DNA from: Kiloniella spongiae
GTDB lineage: Bacteria > Pseudomonadota > Alphaproteobacteria > Kiloniellales > Kiloniellaceae
Length of the DNA stretch: 64,000 nt
Assembly (NCBI RefSeq): GCF_001026905.1
Contig: NZ_LAQL01000009.1
Location: forward strand, 62,001-126,000
Direction of reading: 5' to 3'
Below the pieces are notes generated by a model that saw nothing but the letters and a program-made list of their open reading frames with translations, did not search any database and had not been told where the DNA came from. Each line of letters begins with the position of its first letter. The first letter of the stretch is position 1. The position numbers and the translations under genes are program-made. This document shows, in pieces, positions 17,758 to 26,193 of the stretch.

Positions 17758-19012
17758 TAAACAATCCCCCGGAAATATCCCTCATGATTTTCAAAGCAGA
17801 GATGCAACGATGAAGTTAATGCCTGAAATAATAAACAAGAGCCGCTTTGCCGCAAAAATTCTGATCGTTGATGATAAACTGGCAAATATACAACTATTGG
17901 AAATGATTCTCAAAAAAGAGGGCTACCAAAACGTAACTAGTCTGACTGATTCCCGGTTAGTTGTTGATCATCACAACGCACATGACTTCGACCTGATATT
18001 ACTTGATGTCAGAATGCCATACATGGATGGCTTTGAAGTCATCCAACACTTATCGTTACAAATACAGGATGATTATCTACCTGTTCTGGTTTTTACTGCT
18101 CAGCAGGACGAAGAAACCAGATTCAAAGCCTACCAACTTGGCGCAAGGGATTGCATTGTAAAACCATTTGATCGCAAAGAAGCATTACATCGAATACGCA
18201 ACACACTGGAAGTGCGTATGCTTCACAAACAGATCAAAGAACAAAACGCGCAGCTTGAAGAACGGGTTCAAAAAAGAACGCAGGAGCTGATGCATTCCAG
18301 AGATGCTGCCGAAACTGCAAACAAAGCCAAAACAACTTTTCTGGCTAATATGAGCCATGAACTTAGAACCCCCCTGAACGGAATTATTGGCTTTTCAGAA
18401 ATAATGGAAGCCCAATTGTTTGGCGATCTTGGAAACGACCGCTATCTGGAATACGCAAGTGATATCAAAAAAGCAGGACAACATCTACAGGATATCATTG
18501 GAAATGTTCTTGATATTTCACGTATCGAAAGTGGTAATTATGAGTACCATTTCTCTACCGTTAATATTCCGGATATCCTTTACACATGCATATCCATGCT
18601 CAAACATCGCGCGGAAAAGCAAAAAATTTCGATTGATGTTAATTTCTCTCAAACAGCAACAAACATCACTGCTGATAAAACCCTCTTGAGGCAAACCGTT
18701 CTCAACTTGCTATCGAACAGCGTAAAATACACACCGGCCAATGGACAAATAACTGTCACAACAGAACAGGATTTGGACTCCACGACAATCTGCATAACCG
18801 ATACAGGCAAAGGTATATCCAAGGAAGATATGGGCAAAGTTCTCGAACCCTTTGGACAATCAAGAGAGAATGCTGAGATTGCTCATGAAGGTGTTGGGTT
18901 AGGACTTTTCCTCGCAAAATCCTATACCGAGTTGCAAGATGGAGAATTGATCCTGCAAAGTGAACTCGGAGAAGGAACAAGCGTAAGCCTAAAGTTTCCC
19001 ACGCCACAATAG
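17750..19012 (+). CDS. Response regulator-histidine kinase hybrid
   Basis: About 420 residues from the ATG at 17750, which overlaps the preceding kinase stop by eight bases. An N-terminal receiver domain (KILIVDDKLANIQLLEMILK; phospho-acceptor Asp86 in LLDVRMPYMDG; conserved Lys in VKPFDRKEA) leads through a coiled coil to HisKA (His203 in MSHELRTPLNGIIGFSEIM) and HATPase_c (NLLSNSVKYTPANG, DTGKGISKEDM, GVGLGLFLAKSY). No membrane segment, so it is cytosolic. It could receive phosphate from the upstream kinase and relay it to an unlinked partner. An ATG at 17810 is an alternative start; neither has a clear ribosome site. Confidence 0.88.
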   Translation: MPDKQSPGNIPHDFQSRDATMKLMPEIINKSRFAAKILIVDDKLANIQLLEMILKKEGYQNVTSLTDSRLVVDHHNAHDFDLILLDVRMPYMDGFEVIQHLSLQIQDDYLPVLVFTAQQDEETRFKAYQLGARDCIVKPFDRKEALHRIRNTLEVRMLHKQIKEQNAQLEERVQKRTQELMHSRDAAETANKAKTTFLANMSHELRTPLNGIIGFSEIMEAQLFGDLGNDRYLEYASDIKKAGQHLQDIIGNVLDISRIESGNYEYHFSTVNIPDILYTCISMLKHRAEKQKISIDVNFSQTATNITADKTLLRQTVLNLLSNSVKYTPANGQITVTTEQDLDSTTICITDTGKGISKEDMGKVLEPFGQSRENAEIAHEGVGLGLFLAKSYTELQDGELILQSELGEGTSVSLKFPTPQ

Positions 19013-19034
19013 TTCATGATAAGAGTCAACTGGA

Positions 19035-19850
19035 TCAAAATAATGCAGATATTTCATTGGCAAAGGCTCGCAATTGCCGCCCGAGAACATCACGTTCTTT
19101 CTGGCCTAGTCTGTTCATCGGAAAAGCAATTGCCAAACTCCCAACAGGTTGCCCACCGGAACTGGTAAAAGCAGCAGCAATCCCGGCTGCTCCTTCGTAT
19201 GTTTCCTCGCTTGAAACTGCATAGCCCTGTGAACGAATTGTCTCTATATTTTCTTTAAGTAGCTTCTTTTCTACGAATGTTTGCGATGTAAAAGCTTTGA
19301 GTTTCCCCTTGAGATAACCATCCACCAATTCATCCGACAGACAGGCCAGTATTGCTCTTGGTGCCGCCCCTGCATGCAACGGAAAACTTGCGCCGACTTC
19401 CTCAAACACCCGAAGTCCGCCACCACGACTTTCAATCTGATTGATGCAGACAACACGATTTGAAGCCTTATCAAACACCGTTAAAATGATGGTCTCGGAT
19501 GTTATCTTTGCCAGCTTGTCCAGTATAGGTTGACAGATAGCAGAGATATCAAATCCTACCATGGCCCTTTGTCCTAAATTAATCGCTGCCATGCCCAAAC
19601 TATAGCGTCCCGTTTTGGGGATTTCGGCAAGATAACCTGTTTCAACCAAATAACGAACAAGCCTGCTCACAGTAGAACGACTCATCCCGGTTTTCCCGAT
19701 TATCTCACTCTGGGACCAATTAACCTGATCTATCTGAAACAGATTCAAGAGCTCGAAAGCCTTGTGTAATAAGCCAACCCCGGTTTGAGCCGGGGTTAGG
19801 GATGGGGTTTGAATAGATTTAGATTGTTGCTTGACATCCACAGATAACAA
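19035..19850 (-). CDS. IclR family transcriptional regulator (first copy)
   Basis: About 270 residues. Winged HTH (FELLNLFQID, then IGKTGMSRSTVSRLVRYLVETGYL) and an IclR effector domain (GQRAMVGFDISAICQPILDKL, AAPRAILACL, VSSEETYEGAAGIAAAF, SLAIAFPM). The longest frame opens with TTG; GTG at 19841 is an equally plausible start. It ends 22 bases from the convergent hybrid kinase gene and is divergent from the AhpD-like gene, which it probably controls. An inverted repeat (AATCCCAA...TTGGGATT) covers its start region. Confidence 0.88.
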   Translation of the reverse strand: MLSVDVKQQSKSIQTPSLTPAQTGVGLLHKAFELLNLFQIDQVNWSQSEIIGKTGMSRSTVSRLVRYLVETGYLAEIPKTGRYSLGMAAINLGQRAMVGFDISAICQPILDKLAKITSETIILTVFDKASNRVVCINQIESRGGGLRVFEEVGASFPLHAGAAPRAILACLSDELVDGYLKGKLKAFTSQTFVEKKLLKENIETIRSQGYAVSSEETYEGAAGIAAAFTSSGGQPVGSLAIAFPMNRLGQKERDVLGRQLRAFANEISALF

Positions 19851-19888
19851 ATCCCAATATATAGTAATAAATCTTACAATTTGGGATT
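19850..19888. promoter_or_regulatory. Inverted repeat at the iclR-like start, candidate operator
   Basis: AATCCCAA at 19850-19857 is mirrored by TTGGGATT at 19881-19888, separated by 23 AT-rich bases. It lies in the divergent region between the IclR-type gene and the AhpD-like gene, where an autoregulatory operator is expected. No binding evidence exists in the sequence itself. Confidence 0.4.
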
Positions 19889-19985
19889 ATATAATTAAAT
19901 TCATGTCGATGGCAAAACTTTACGACAAGCAAGATCCCTAAGATAAGATAAGCCAAGCCATACAAATAAAAGGACACTTTATAAA

Positions 19986-20594
19986 ATGCCCTGGATTGAA
20001 ACGGTTCCTTACGAAGAATCAGATGGAAAACTTCGTCGCCTCTATGATCGGGTAAAAGGTCCTGACAATAACGTCGATAATATCATGATGATGCATTCGC
20101 TTCGCCCCCACAGCATGGAAGGACATATGGCGATTTATAAATATGTCCTGCACCATACCGGTAACACCATCCCAAAATGGTTCCTGGAAACGCTGGGCGT
20201 ATGGGTTAGCTCACTAAATGATTGTGGCTATTGTGTTGATCATCACTTCGGCGGACTTTGCCGTCTATTGCAGGACGATGAAAAAGCTGCTGGTATTAGA
20301 AAAGCTATCGATAGTCGTAACATTGACATTGCCCCGTTAGATGACAAACAAAAGCTCGCCATGGCTTATGCCGAAGCACTAACCATGTCCCCCGCAAGCA
20401 CGACCGAAGAAATGATCAAAGCCATGAGAAATGCGGGTTATAGCGACGGAGAGATTCTTGAAGTTAATCAAGTATCCTCTTACTTCAACTATGCGAACCG
20501 AACTGTACTGGGCCTTGGTTGCTCAACAAAAGGTGATATCATAGGTCTATCGCCAAACAATTCTGATGATCCCGACGATTGGTCTCACACCTGA
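19986..20594 (+). CDS. AhpD-like / carboxymuconolactone decarboxylase family protein
   Basis: 202 residues of the all-helical AhpD/CMD fold, similar to the group often annotated as uncharacterised peroxidase-related enzymes. The redox motif CGYCVDHH (Cys-x-x-Cys followed by His) is intact, as is the conserved WFLETLGVWVSSLNDC helix preceding it. Such proteins reduce peroxides or act as thiol-disulfide partners; the physiological substrate is unknown. It is the first gene of the plus-strand block flanked by two IclR regulators. An AGGA ribosome site lies 11 bases before the ATG. Confidence 0.85.
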   Translation: MPWIETVPYEESDGKLRRLYDRVKGPDNNVDNIMMMHSLRPHSMEGHMAIYKYVLHHTGNTIPKWFLETLGVWVSSLNDCGYCVDHHFGGLCRLLQDDEKAAGIRKAIDSRNIDIAPLDDKQKLAMAYAEALTMSPASTTEEMIKAMRNAGYSDGEILEVNQVSSYFNYANRTVLGLGCSTKGDIIGLSPNNSDDPDDWSHT

Positions 20595-20740
20595 GATCAT
20601 AAGTGTTAGCCCGACACCATGAATACTGAAAATATAAATCCAGTAGTATACACAACAGATAATATAAAATTGGCTTCCCCCGTCCCGTTAAGTATATAAC
20701 AGCAATCTAAAAAATTTCATTAGACCTATGGGATATACGG

Positions 20741-21517
20741 ATGGGAACTGAGGGAAAGCCAACAAATCAACGTGCGCGGGGACTGGAACGTGCCTTTGAT
20801 ATCCTCGATCTCATCCGGCGTGAAAACCGCGCCATGCGGCCCAACGAAATTGCCAAGTTGATGGGCGCGCCGCGCTCCTCCGTTTATGAACTCGTACATC
20901 TGTTGCTAAATATGAACGTGCTGGAAAATAACGGCAGCGATGGTCAGGTTTTCCTTGGTAGTCGTCTTTATTTCTTAGGGCGCGCCTATAATGACAAGAT
21001 TGATCTGTACCAGCGCATAGAAAACACACTCAGCAATATCGTCGAACAAACAAGCGAAACCGCGCAGTTCTGTAAACTGGAAGACAACAAATACATCGTC
21101 GCCTTGATGAAAGAAGGTAATCGTCCCTTCCGGATTTCAGCCAATCTCGGCGAATTAGTGCCTGTTCCCAGCACAGCTTCTGGCCGTCTGCTCGTCGGAC
21201 ATCTTTCTGATCAAGAGATTATCGACTTTCTGGATAAAGATGATTTCATTTTACCCAACGGCGAAACCATATCACCTGACAACTTCATCGCCGAAGTTCG
21301 ACAGGCTACTCAGGACGGGCACTACACCTTTGACAGTATCGTTGATACCTTCACTCATTGCTTTGCTGTTCCTGTAAAAGATGCCCAATCCACCTGCATT
21401 GCCACACTCTGCCTCGTTACGCCCAGAGAAGATGGCCACCGCAACAAGGACGCCTATCTGGTCAACCTCAAAGCCGCCGCAACTGAACTGGAAGCACAGT
21501 TGAACACTGACTTTTAA
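20741..21517 (+). CDS. IclR family transcriptional regulator (second copy)
   Basis: 258 residues. HTH (RAFDILDLIRRENRAMRPNEI, MGAPRSSVYELVHLLL) followed by an IclR ligand domain (LSNIVEQTSETAQFCKL, SANLGELVPVPSTASGRLLV, TFTHCFAVPVKDA). It is only distantly like the first IclR in the window, so the two probably sense different ligands. It precedes ridA and the unrecognised 392-residue protein on the same strand and is their likely regulator. Confidence 0.9.
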   Translation: MGTEGKPTNQRARGLERAFDILDLIRRENRAMRPNEIAKLMGAPRSSVYELVHLLLNMNVLENNGSDGQVFLGSRLYFLGRAYNDKIDLYQRIENTLSNIVEQTSETAQFCKLEDNKYIVALMKEGNRPFRISANLGELVPVPSTASGRLLVGHLSDQEIIDFLDKDDFILPNGETISPDNFIAEVRQATQDGHYTFDSIVDTFTHCFAVPVKDAQSTCIATLCLVTPREDGHRNKDAYLVNLKAAATELEAQLNTDF

Positions 21518-21642
21518 AGCCCTCTTCACCCTATTCTTCTGAACACCACATTCCATAAAGCACGCAGCACATATTCAAGCTGACTTGCATGGCACTCTTG
21601 CGTGGCACTTGCGTCCGCAAAATAATGTCGTATTATCTAAAT

Positions 21643-21676
21643 TCCAAAAAAACATATATATGTCTATTATTTTGGA
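21643..21676. promoter_or_regulatory. Nested palindromes upstream of ridA-like gene, candidate IclR operator
   Basis: TCCAAAA at 21643-21649 is mirrored by TTTTGGA at 21670-21676, and between them lies the palindrome ACATATATATGT (21652-21663). The structure ends 23 bases before the ATG at 21700. Its AT-rich palindromic form and position next to an IclR gene suggest an operator overlapping the promoter. Confidence 0.42.
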
Positions 21677-21699
21677 CATACCTTTAAAAGAGAGAAACA

Positions 21700-22044
21700 A
21701 TGATTAAACGCTTTCAAGTTGGTAGCCGCATGAGCCAGGCCGTTTCCTACAACGGATTTGTTTATATCGCGGGTCAGGTGGCCGAAGACAGATCGGCTGA
21801 TCTGGAAACACAGACACGTTCTGTATTACAAAAAATCGAAGACCTCCTTGCCGAGGCCGGAACGGACAAATCAAAGATATTGGCAATTGACGTCTTCCTG
21901 CCAGCTATTGCTGATTTTGACAAAATGAACTCCGTTTATGACGCTTGGATTGATCCTAAAAATCCACCCGCACGTGCCTGTGTCGAAGCACGTTTAGCTG
22001 ATCCGATGATCCTTGTTGAAATGACAGCTGTCGCCGCCGTATAA
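21700..22044 (+). CDS. RidA family (YjgF/YER057c/UK114) protein
   Basis: 114 residues, near the usual size. RidA-type features: YNGFVYIAGQVAEDRSADLETQTRSV, the DVFLPAIADFDKMNSVYDAW segment, and ARACVEARLADPMILVEMTAVA with the conserved Arg of the active site. RidA proteins hydrolyse reactive enamines/imines from PLP enzymes; members in catabolic operons may have other deaminase roles. It has a strong ribosome site (AGAGAG). No PLP enzyme is encoded directly beside it, so this is probably a specialised RidA paralogue of the local pathway. Confidence 0.92.
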   Translation: MIKRFQVGSRMSQAVSYNGFVYIAGQVAEDRSADLETQTRSVLQKIEDLLAEAGTDKSKILAIDVFLPAIADFDKMNSVYDAWIDPKNPPARACVEARLADPMILVEMTAVAAV

Positions 22045-22086
22045 GGCTGTAATAATAAAGCTTCAACAAAGAGCGGGGAGACAGAA

Positions 22087-23265
22087 ATGCGTCATTCGAT
22101 GTGGGCTTATCCTTGGGATCTTCAGGATCTTGGACTGGACACGACCTATCATGACTACCAACAACTGGCGGGTGTCAATGGCATCAGTCTGGCTGTCTCC
22201 TACCACGCCGGGCGTTTTCTCCAGCCCCGCAGCCCCAAGAGAAAAAGCTACTACCCCGAAGACGGAACGATCTATTTCAATCCTGACGAAAAGCTCTGGG
22301 GGGATAAAGAAATCCAACCTCTTGTTGCAAAAAATCTGCACGAATCAGGCGATATGCTCTCGCCTATCATTAACGACAGAAAGTATCACGGGTTAAGCGT
22401 TTCCTGCTGGACAGTTTGCCTGCACAACAGTCGTTTGGGCTTTAAATATCCCGAACACGTTGCTCGTAACGCCTTTGGCGACCCCAGTTACTATAGCCTC
22501 TGTCCAAATAGCGATGCCGTGCGAGACTATGCGACAACCCTTGTTGCAAACCTGACCCACAGCTACAGACCAGATATGGTCGAGCTGGAGACTATCGGCT
22601 TTATGGGTTTTGATCACGGCTACCACCATGAAAAAGACGGCCTTGGCCTCACCGCCGAAGATGACTTCCTTCTTTCAATCTGCTTTTGTGATCACTGCGT
22701 CAAAGCCGCACAAAATGAAGACGTAGATGCACTTACAGCTAAAGAAGATGTCAAAGATTTGATCTCTCAGGCCTGTAACAGGGAAACACCTGAAGAACAG
22801 TTCCCGCAGTTCCCAGAACAAAAGCTCGAATCTTTCAAAAATCACATAGCGCTCTACGCGTTTTTGCAATGGCGGACCCAAGCACCGACAAAAATTGTCC
22901 AAAGCATAAAAGAAGCCGCCCACCCCGATAGTAAGATCGTGGTTATCGAAGGTGAAAATTCTTGGCGAGACGGCGTTGATATTCAAGCGATTGGCCAAGC
23001 CTGTGATGGCGTTATCATCTGTGCCTACACAGCAACAGAAAACCAGACCCTGGACATTCTCACCACAACACGAACTCACCTGGGGCCTGACAAATACCTT
23101 GGATTGGGGGCAAGCCTGTTCCACGATCAAACACCAAGCCGACAAAATCTATCAGAACGCATAGGAGCCGCCGTCAAGGCTGGTGCCGATGGCATAAATT
23201 ATTACAATTATGGCCTCGTGCCAGAAGCACGTCTTGGCTGGATAAAATCAAGTATCGGAATTTGA
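22087..23265 (+). CDS. Unrecognised 392-residue protein, possibly TIM-barrel hydrolase-like
   Basis: I do not recognise this family with confidence. The protein is soluble, with no signal peptide or membrane segment. It has alternating strand/helix stretches such as GINGISLAVSYHAGRF-like openings, SVSCWTVCLHNSRLGFKYP, VELETIGFMGFDHGYHH and KYLGLGASLFHD, and ends GADGINYYNYGLVP, a pattern reminiscent of (beta/alpha)8 glycosidase-like proteins. A Cys-rich motif, CFCDHCVKAA, resembles one seen in uncharacterised glycoside-hydrolase-like proteins and might bind metal. GGGGAG precedes the ATG. It lies 42 bases after ridA, so they are probably one operon. Confidence 0.8.
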   Translation: MRHSMWAYPWDLQDLGLDTTYHDYQQLAGVNGISLAVSYHAGRFLQPRSPKRKSYYPEDGTIYFNPDEKLWGDKEIQPLVAKNLHESGDMLSPIINDRKYHGLSVSCWTVCLHNSRLGFKYPEHVARNAFGDPSYYSLCPNSDAVRDYATTLVANLTHSYRPDMVELETIGFMGFDHGYHHEKDGLGLTAEDDFLLSICFCDHCVKAAQNEDVDALTAKEDVKDLISQACNRETPEEQFPQFPEQKLESFKNHIALYAFLQWRTQAPTKIVQSIKEAAHPDSKIVVIEGENSWRDGVDIQAIGQACDGVIICAYTATENQTLDILTTTRTHLGPDKYLGLGASLFHDQTPSRQNLSERIGAAVKAGADGINYYNYGLVPEARLGWIKSSIGI

Positions 23266-23370
23266 GTAAAACAATGCCATTATTTTAATTAAGATATTGA
23301 ACAAACCATCACAGCACTTAAATACTTCAATAGCTTAACCTAGATTTCATCCAAAAGGACCAGTATTCAA

Positions 23371-23661
23371 ATGGCAGCTTATCTCATCGTCGATACTAAA
23401 ATCAGCAACCCGGACGAGTACGAAACCTATAAAGCCCAGGCGAGGCCGATTGTCGAGAAGTTCGGCGGCATCTATCGCGCCAGAGGCGGTGAGATGGATA
23501 CTTTTGAATCAGATCTCTGGACACCCACACGCATTGTGATCGTCGAGTTCCCTGACATGCAGACTGCCCGAAACTTCGTCAACAGCGAAGAATACGCCCC
23601 GGTGAAAAAAATCCGCCGCAGAAATGCCGAATGTACCTTCCTACTCGTAGATGGCATCTAA
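23371..23661 (+). CDS. DUF1330 family protein
   Basis: 96 residues, the usual length of this dimeric ferredoxin-like (alpha+beta barrel) family. Typical features: AAYLIVDTKISNPDEYETYK at the start, EKFGGIYRARGGEMDTFE, and IVEFPDMQTARNFVNSEEY. The biochemical role of DUF1330 proteins is not established; relatives are small-molecule enzymes or monooxygenase-like folds. It is the last plus-strand gene of the IclR/RidA block and is followed by a strong terminator. Confidence 0.9.
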   Translation: MAAYLIVDTKISNPDEYETYKAQARPIVEKFGGIYRARGGEMDTFESDLWTPTRIVIVEFPDMQTARNFVNSEEYAPVKKIRRRNAECTFLLVDGI

Positions 23662-23685
23662 CAAAAACATCGTTCCACAACGATT

Positions 23686-23719
23686 AAGGGCTGCTGAATA
23701 ACTTCATTCAGCAGCCCTT
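23686..23719. terminator. Bidirectional intrinsic terminator
   Basis: A perfect 14-bp stem (AAGGGCTGCTGAAT with ATTCAGCAGCCCTT) and six-base loop, followed on the plus strand by AATTATTTAAT. It lies between the DUF1330 gene and the convergent saccharopine dehydrogenase-like gene. Confidence 0.75.
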
Positions 23720-23783
23720 AATTATTTAATCTCTATCGTCGCGATCAAATCGGCGTCACAACCAATCAGGCCAAAGAATTTAG

Positions 23784-24938
23784 TTACGCAAGGCGATCAA
23801 CAATCGCCATTTTTTCGCCAGCAACCTGAAGATCTTCCAGCCATTTCTTGGCAACCGTCACATCACTCGGTGCAGCAGACACACCAGGGGCAATTTCACC
23901 TTTCAAAACGGCCTCGACAGCATAGCTGACGGGCGTTGATACCAGACGGGCCATCGCTGTGTGATTATCATCGCCATAGGCATCCATGACATATGACTTG
24001 TTGTACACCTGCTCTCCATTGCGTTCTGCCCACAAATCAACAGAAAGAACAACACGGTCATGTTCGCCTTCTACCAGCGCATACTTATCCCAAAGGTCAG
24101 CAGAGATCTCAGCAAGGCGCTTGTCCCCGGCCTCGCCTTCCAGTGTTTCAATTTCCCTGAATAGATCTGACCACGCAGTGGACCAGCCGCCATAGCGTAA
24201 GGTACCGCGCACAAACTGCTGCACATTCCAGTCCTTGCCAAAACCGTATTCATCCATGAACGGATAGGAATCGCGGTTTGGATAGACTTCAAAAGTTTCA
24301 GACCCTTTTTCCAGATCAATTTCATAGGATTCAACCGCATCCCATGGTCGGTTGACGTCATAGACGTTGCCATCACGCAAACTTTTCGACGGCGAGCGCA
24401 GGGCTTTGAGAACGCCCAGCGGTGCCCAACTGAATTTATAACAAAAATCGTTTGGTTTTTCGGACAGGCCCCCGCAATAAGATCTGAAATAATGCGCATT
24501 GCCTTTGGCAAAGGCTGGTGAGTTTTTGTAATCATCCATCAACACATGCGCCATCAGATGATCAATCCCCGGGTCAAGACCGACTTCATTAACCAGCGTC
24601 AGCCCCTTTTCTTTCGCAACAGCATCCAAGGCGCGCATTTCAGGCGCAATGTAAGAACTGGATACAAAGTTCGCCCCGGCATTCAGGCACATCTGCGCAA
24701 CAGCAACGTGGAAATCCCCTGGTAGCATTGAAACCGCCAGATCACCTTTCTTCAAATCGCTTTCCAATGCCTCTAGACTGAAAGCCTTGATATCAAAATC
24801 ACCGCTCAGCCCCTTTGTCGCATCCTGCGCCTTTTCAACTGTACGATTCCATACCGTTACACTCTGGCCCCGTTCGATCAGACGTCGAATACCCGGTACC
24901 GTTGAAAGGCCAGCCCCCAGCCAATGAATACGCGCCAT
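23784..24938 (-). CDS. Saccharopine dehydrogenase-like oxidoreductase
   Basis: 384 residues. An N-terminal Rossmann domain (MARIHWLGAGLSTVPGIRRLIERG, VTVWNRTVEKA) is followed by the substrate-binding domain of the saccharopine dehydrogenase/Lys9 family (YIAPEMRALDAVAKEKGLTL, NEVGLDPGIDHLMAH, FRSYCGGL). Full saccharopine reductases are about 440-450 residues, so this is a somewhat short member, and a role in lysine metabolism is not assured. It could reduce or oxidise another N-linked amino acid. It converges on the DUF1330 gene and has its own promoter region at 24939-25100. Confidence 0.85.
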   Translation of the reverse strand: MARIHWLGAGLSTVPGIRRLIERGQSVTVWNRTVEKAQDATKGLSGDFDIKAFSLEALESDLKKGDLAVSMLPGDFHVAVAQMCLNAGANFVSSSYIAPEMRALDAVAKEKGLTLVNEVGLDPGIDHLMAHVLMDDYKNSPAFAKGNAHYFRSYCGGLSEKPNDFCYKFSWAPLGVLKALRSPSKSLRDGNVYDVNRPWDAVESYEIDLEKGSETFEVYPNRDSYPFMDEYGFGKDWNVQQFVRGTLRYGGWSTAWSDLFREIETLEGEAGDKRLAEISADLWDKYALVEGEHDRVVLSVDLWAERNGEQVYNKSYVMDAYGDDNHTAMARLVSTPVSYAVEAVLKGEIAPGVSAAPSDVTVAKKWLEDLQVAGEKMAIVDRLA

Positions 24939-25113
24939 TTTTTATTCCCTTATTTATCCAGCGATGTTTTTATTTGTTGTGACCTCTCTACACCAAGAAG
25001 GCAATCATTTGAAGATATAAGGTCTCAGTCTTTTAAATTAGCCGCTTTCGTCTTAATTTCAGTGCTGCAATCAATAAAGATCTCGCTCAGATCACATAAA
25101 CTTCACAAAGCGT

Positions 25114-25141
25114 TTGACTCTCGCGCAAGCAGAGCTATATT
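25114..25141 (+). promoter_or_regulatory. Sigma-70 promoter of rplU-rpmA
   Basis: TTGACT (25114-25119) and TATATT (25136-25141) are separated by 16 bases, close to consensus. Transcription would begin about 75 bases before the L21 start codon, leaving a structured leader. Confidence 0.6.
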
Positions 25142-25152
25142 CCAGCATCACT

Positions 25153-25175
25153 GGCTGCCCGGATTCCGTGCGGCC
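25153..25175 (+). promoter_or_regulatory. Leader stem-loop upstream of rplU
   Basis: GGCTGCCCGG (25153-25162) pairs with CCGTGCGGCC (25166-25175) around an ATT loop, with one G-U pair and one mismatch. It lies inside the inferred leader of the L21/L27 mRNA. Several ribosomal protein leaders are autoregulatory; that role here is speculative. Confidence 0.4.
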
Positions 25176-25225
25176 ATGTATGCATGAATAGAATGCCTAA
25201 TTTAACAGCTAAGTGACCGATAAAC

Positions 25226-25714
25226 ATGTTCGCAGTAATCAAAACCGGCGGTAAACAGTACAAAGTCCGTAAGGACGACGTTCTGGTCGTCGAAAAAATC
25301 AATCTGGAAGCTGGTGCTTCTGTTGATTTCGATTCAGTTCTAATGATCGGTGACGATGAGAAGGCAACCATCGGCGCGCCTGTAGTGGACGGCGCCATGG
25401 TCAAGGCTGATGTGGTTGAACAGACACGTGGCGACAAAGTCGTCATCTTCAAAAAGAAGCGTCGTAAGAACCATCGCCGTAAAAACGGCCATCGCCAGGA
25501 TCTCACTGTCATCAAGATCACTGACATTCTCGCCGATGGCGCTAAGAAGCCTGCTGAAAAAGCAGCCGCTCCTAAAGCCAAAGCAGCAGACGCAGACACT
25601 GCGGAGAAAAAAGAAGCTCCAAAGAAGAAAGCGGCTCCTAAAGCTAAGGCTGAACCAAAGGCTAAAGCTGCTCCTAAAAAAGCAGCTCCTAAGAAAAAAG
25701 CAGCAGAGGAATAA
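25226..25714 (+). CDS. rplU: 50S ribosomal protein L21 with Lys/Ala-rich tail
   Basis: The first roughly 103 residues are a standard L21 ([49 protein letters not shown]). A tail of about 58 residues follows, made almost only of Lys, Ala, Pro and Glu in imperfect repeats such as PKAKA and APKKKAA. Such histone H1-like tails occur on L21 in a number of alphaproteobacteria and presumably add RNA contacts or stay disordered. rpmA follows after 6 bases in the usual L21-L27 operon. Confidence 0.97.
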   Translation: MFAVIKTGGKQYKVRKDDVLVVEKINLEAGASVDFDSVLMIGDDEKATIGAPVVDGAMVKADVVEQTRGDKVVIFKKKRRKNHRRKNGHRQDLTVIKITDILADGAKKPAEKAAAPKAKAADADTAEKKEAPKKKAAPKAKAEPKAKAAPKKAAPKKKAAEE

Positions 25715-25720
25715 GACCTC

Positions 25721-25978
25721 ATGGCACATAAGAAAGCAGGCGGCTCATCCCGCAACGGTCGCGACTCAGCTGGTCGCCGCCTAGGTGTTAAAAAATTTGG
25801 TGGTGAGCACGTCGTATCAGGAAACATTCTGGTTCGTCAGCGCGGAACCAAGTTCCACCCCGGCACTAACGTCGGCATGGGCAAAGATCACACGATCTTT
25901 GCTACAGTTGAAGGTGAAGTTGTCTTTCGTCAAAGAGCTGGTGGACGCACATACATTTCTGTACAGCCGGCGGCCTAA
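25721..25978 (+). CDS. rpmA: 50S ribosomal protein L27
   Basis: 85 residues, the typical length. It begins [20 protein letters not shown], the N-terminal arm that reaches the peptidyl-transferase centre, and no extra leader peptide precedes it (so no Firmicutes-type processing). Later hallmarks are [11 protein letters not shown] and GKDHTIFA. It is translated just after rplU, and a strong terminator follows. Confidence 0.98.
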   Translation: MAHKKAGGSSRNGRDSAGRRLGVKKFGGEHVVSGNILVRQRGTKFHPGTNVGMGKDHTIFATVEGEVVFRQRAGGRTYISVQPAA

Positions 25979-26022
25979 CGGCCCCGCCAACCAGTCCTTG
26001 TGTCTGGGTTGAAATGGTTTAG

Positions 26023-26052
26023 GGGGGGAATGGCAATCCATTCCCCCCTTTT
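26023..26052 (+). terminator. Intrinsic terminator of rplU-rpmA
   Basis: An 11-bp perfect stem (GGGGGGAATGG with CCATTCCCCCC), CAAT loop and TTTT tail, 45 bases after the L27 stop. Confidence 0.88.
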
Positions 26053-26193
26053 CGTATTTAAATTTTCCACTTATATTCCAACTATATCGCAGTTTCATCT
26101 GCGACCATAGCTAACTCTGAATACCTATAGCGTTGCTATACCCGTCTATGTATGAATGACGCGGTTTTACGACGATAGAGAACAGGCACCACG

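Noticed and set aside
25556-25712. Apparent nucleotide repeat array (GCTCCTAAAG-like units)
   Set aside because: Encodes the Lys/Ala/Pro tail of L21; the repetition follows from the protein sequence and is not a CRISPR or mobile element.
25135-25827. A 230-codon minus-strand frame across rplU/rpmA
   Set aside because: Shadow of the Lys/Ala-rich L21 tail, giving artificial Phe/Leu/Ala repeats; L21 and L27 are unambiguous on the other strand.
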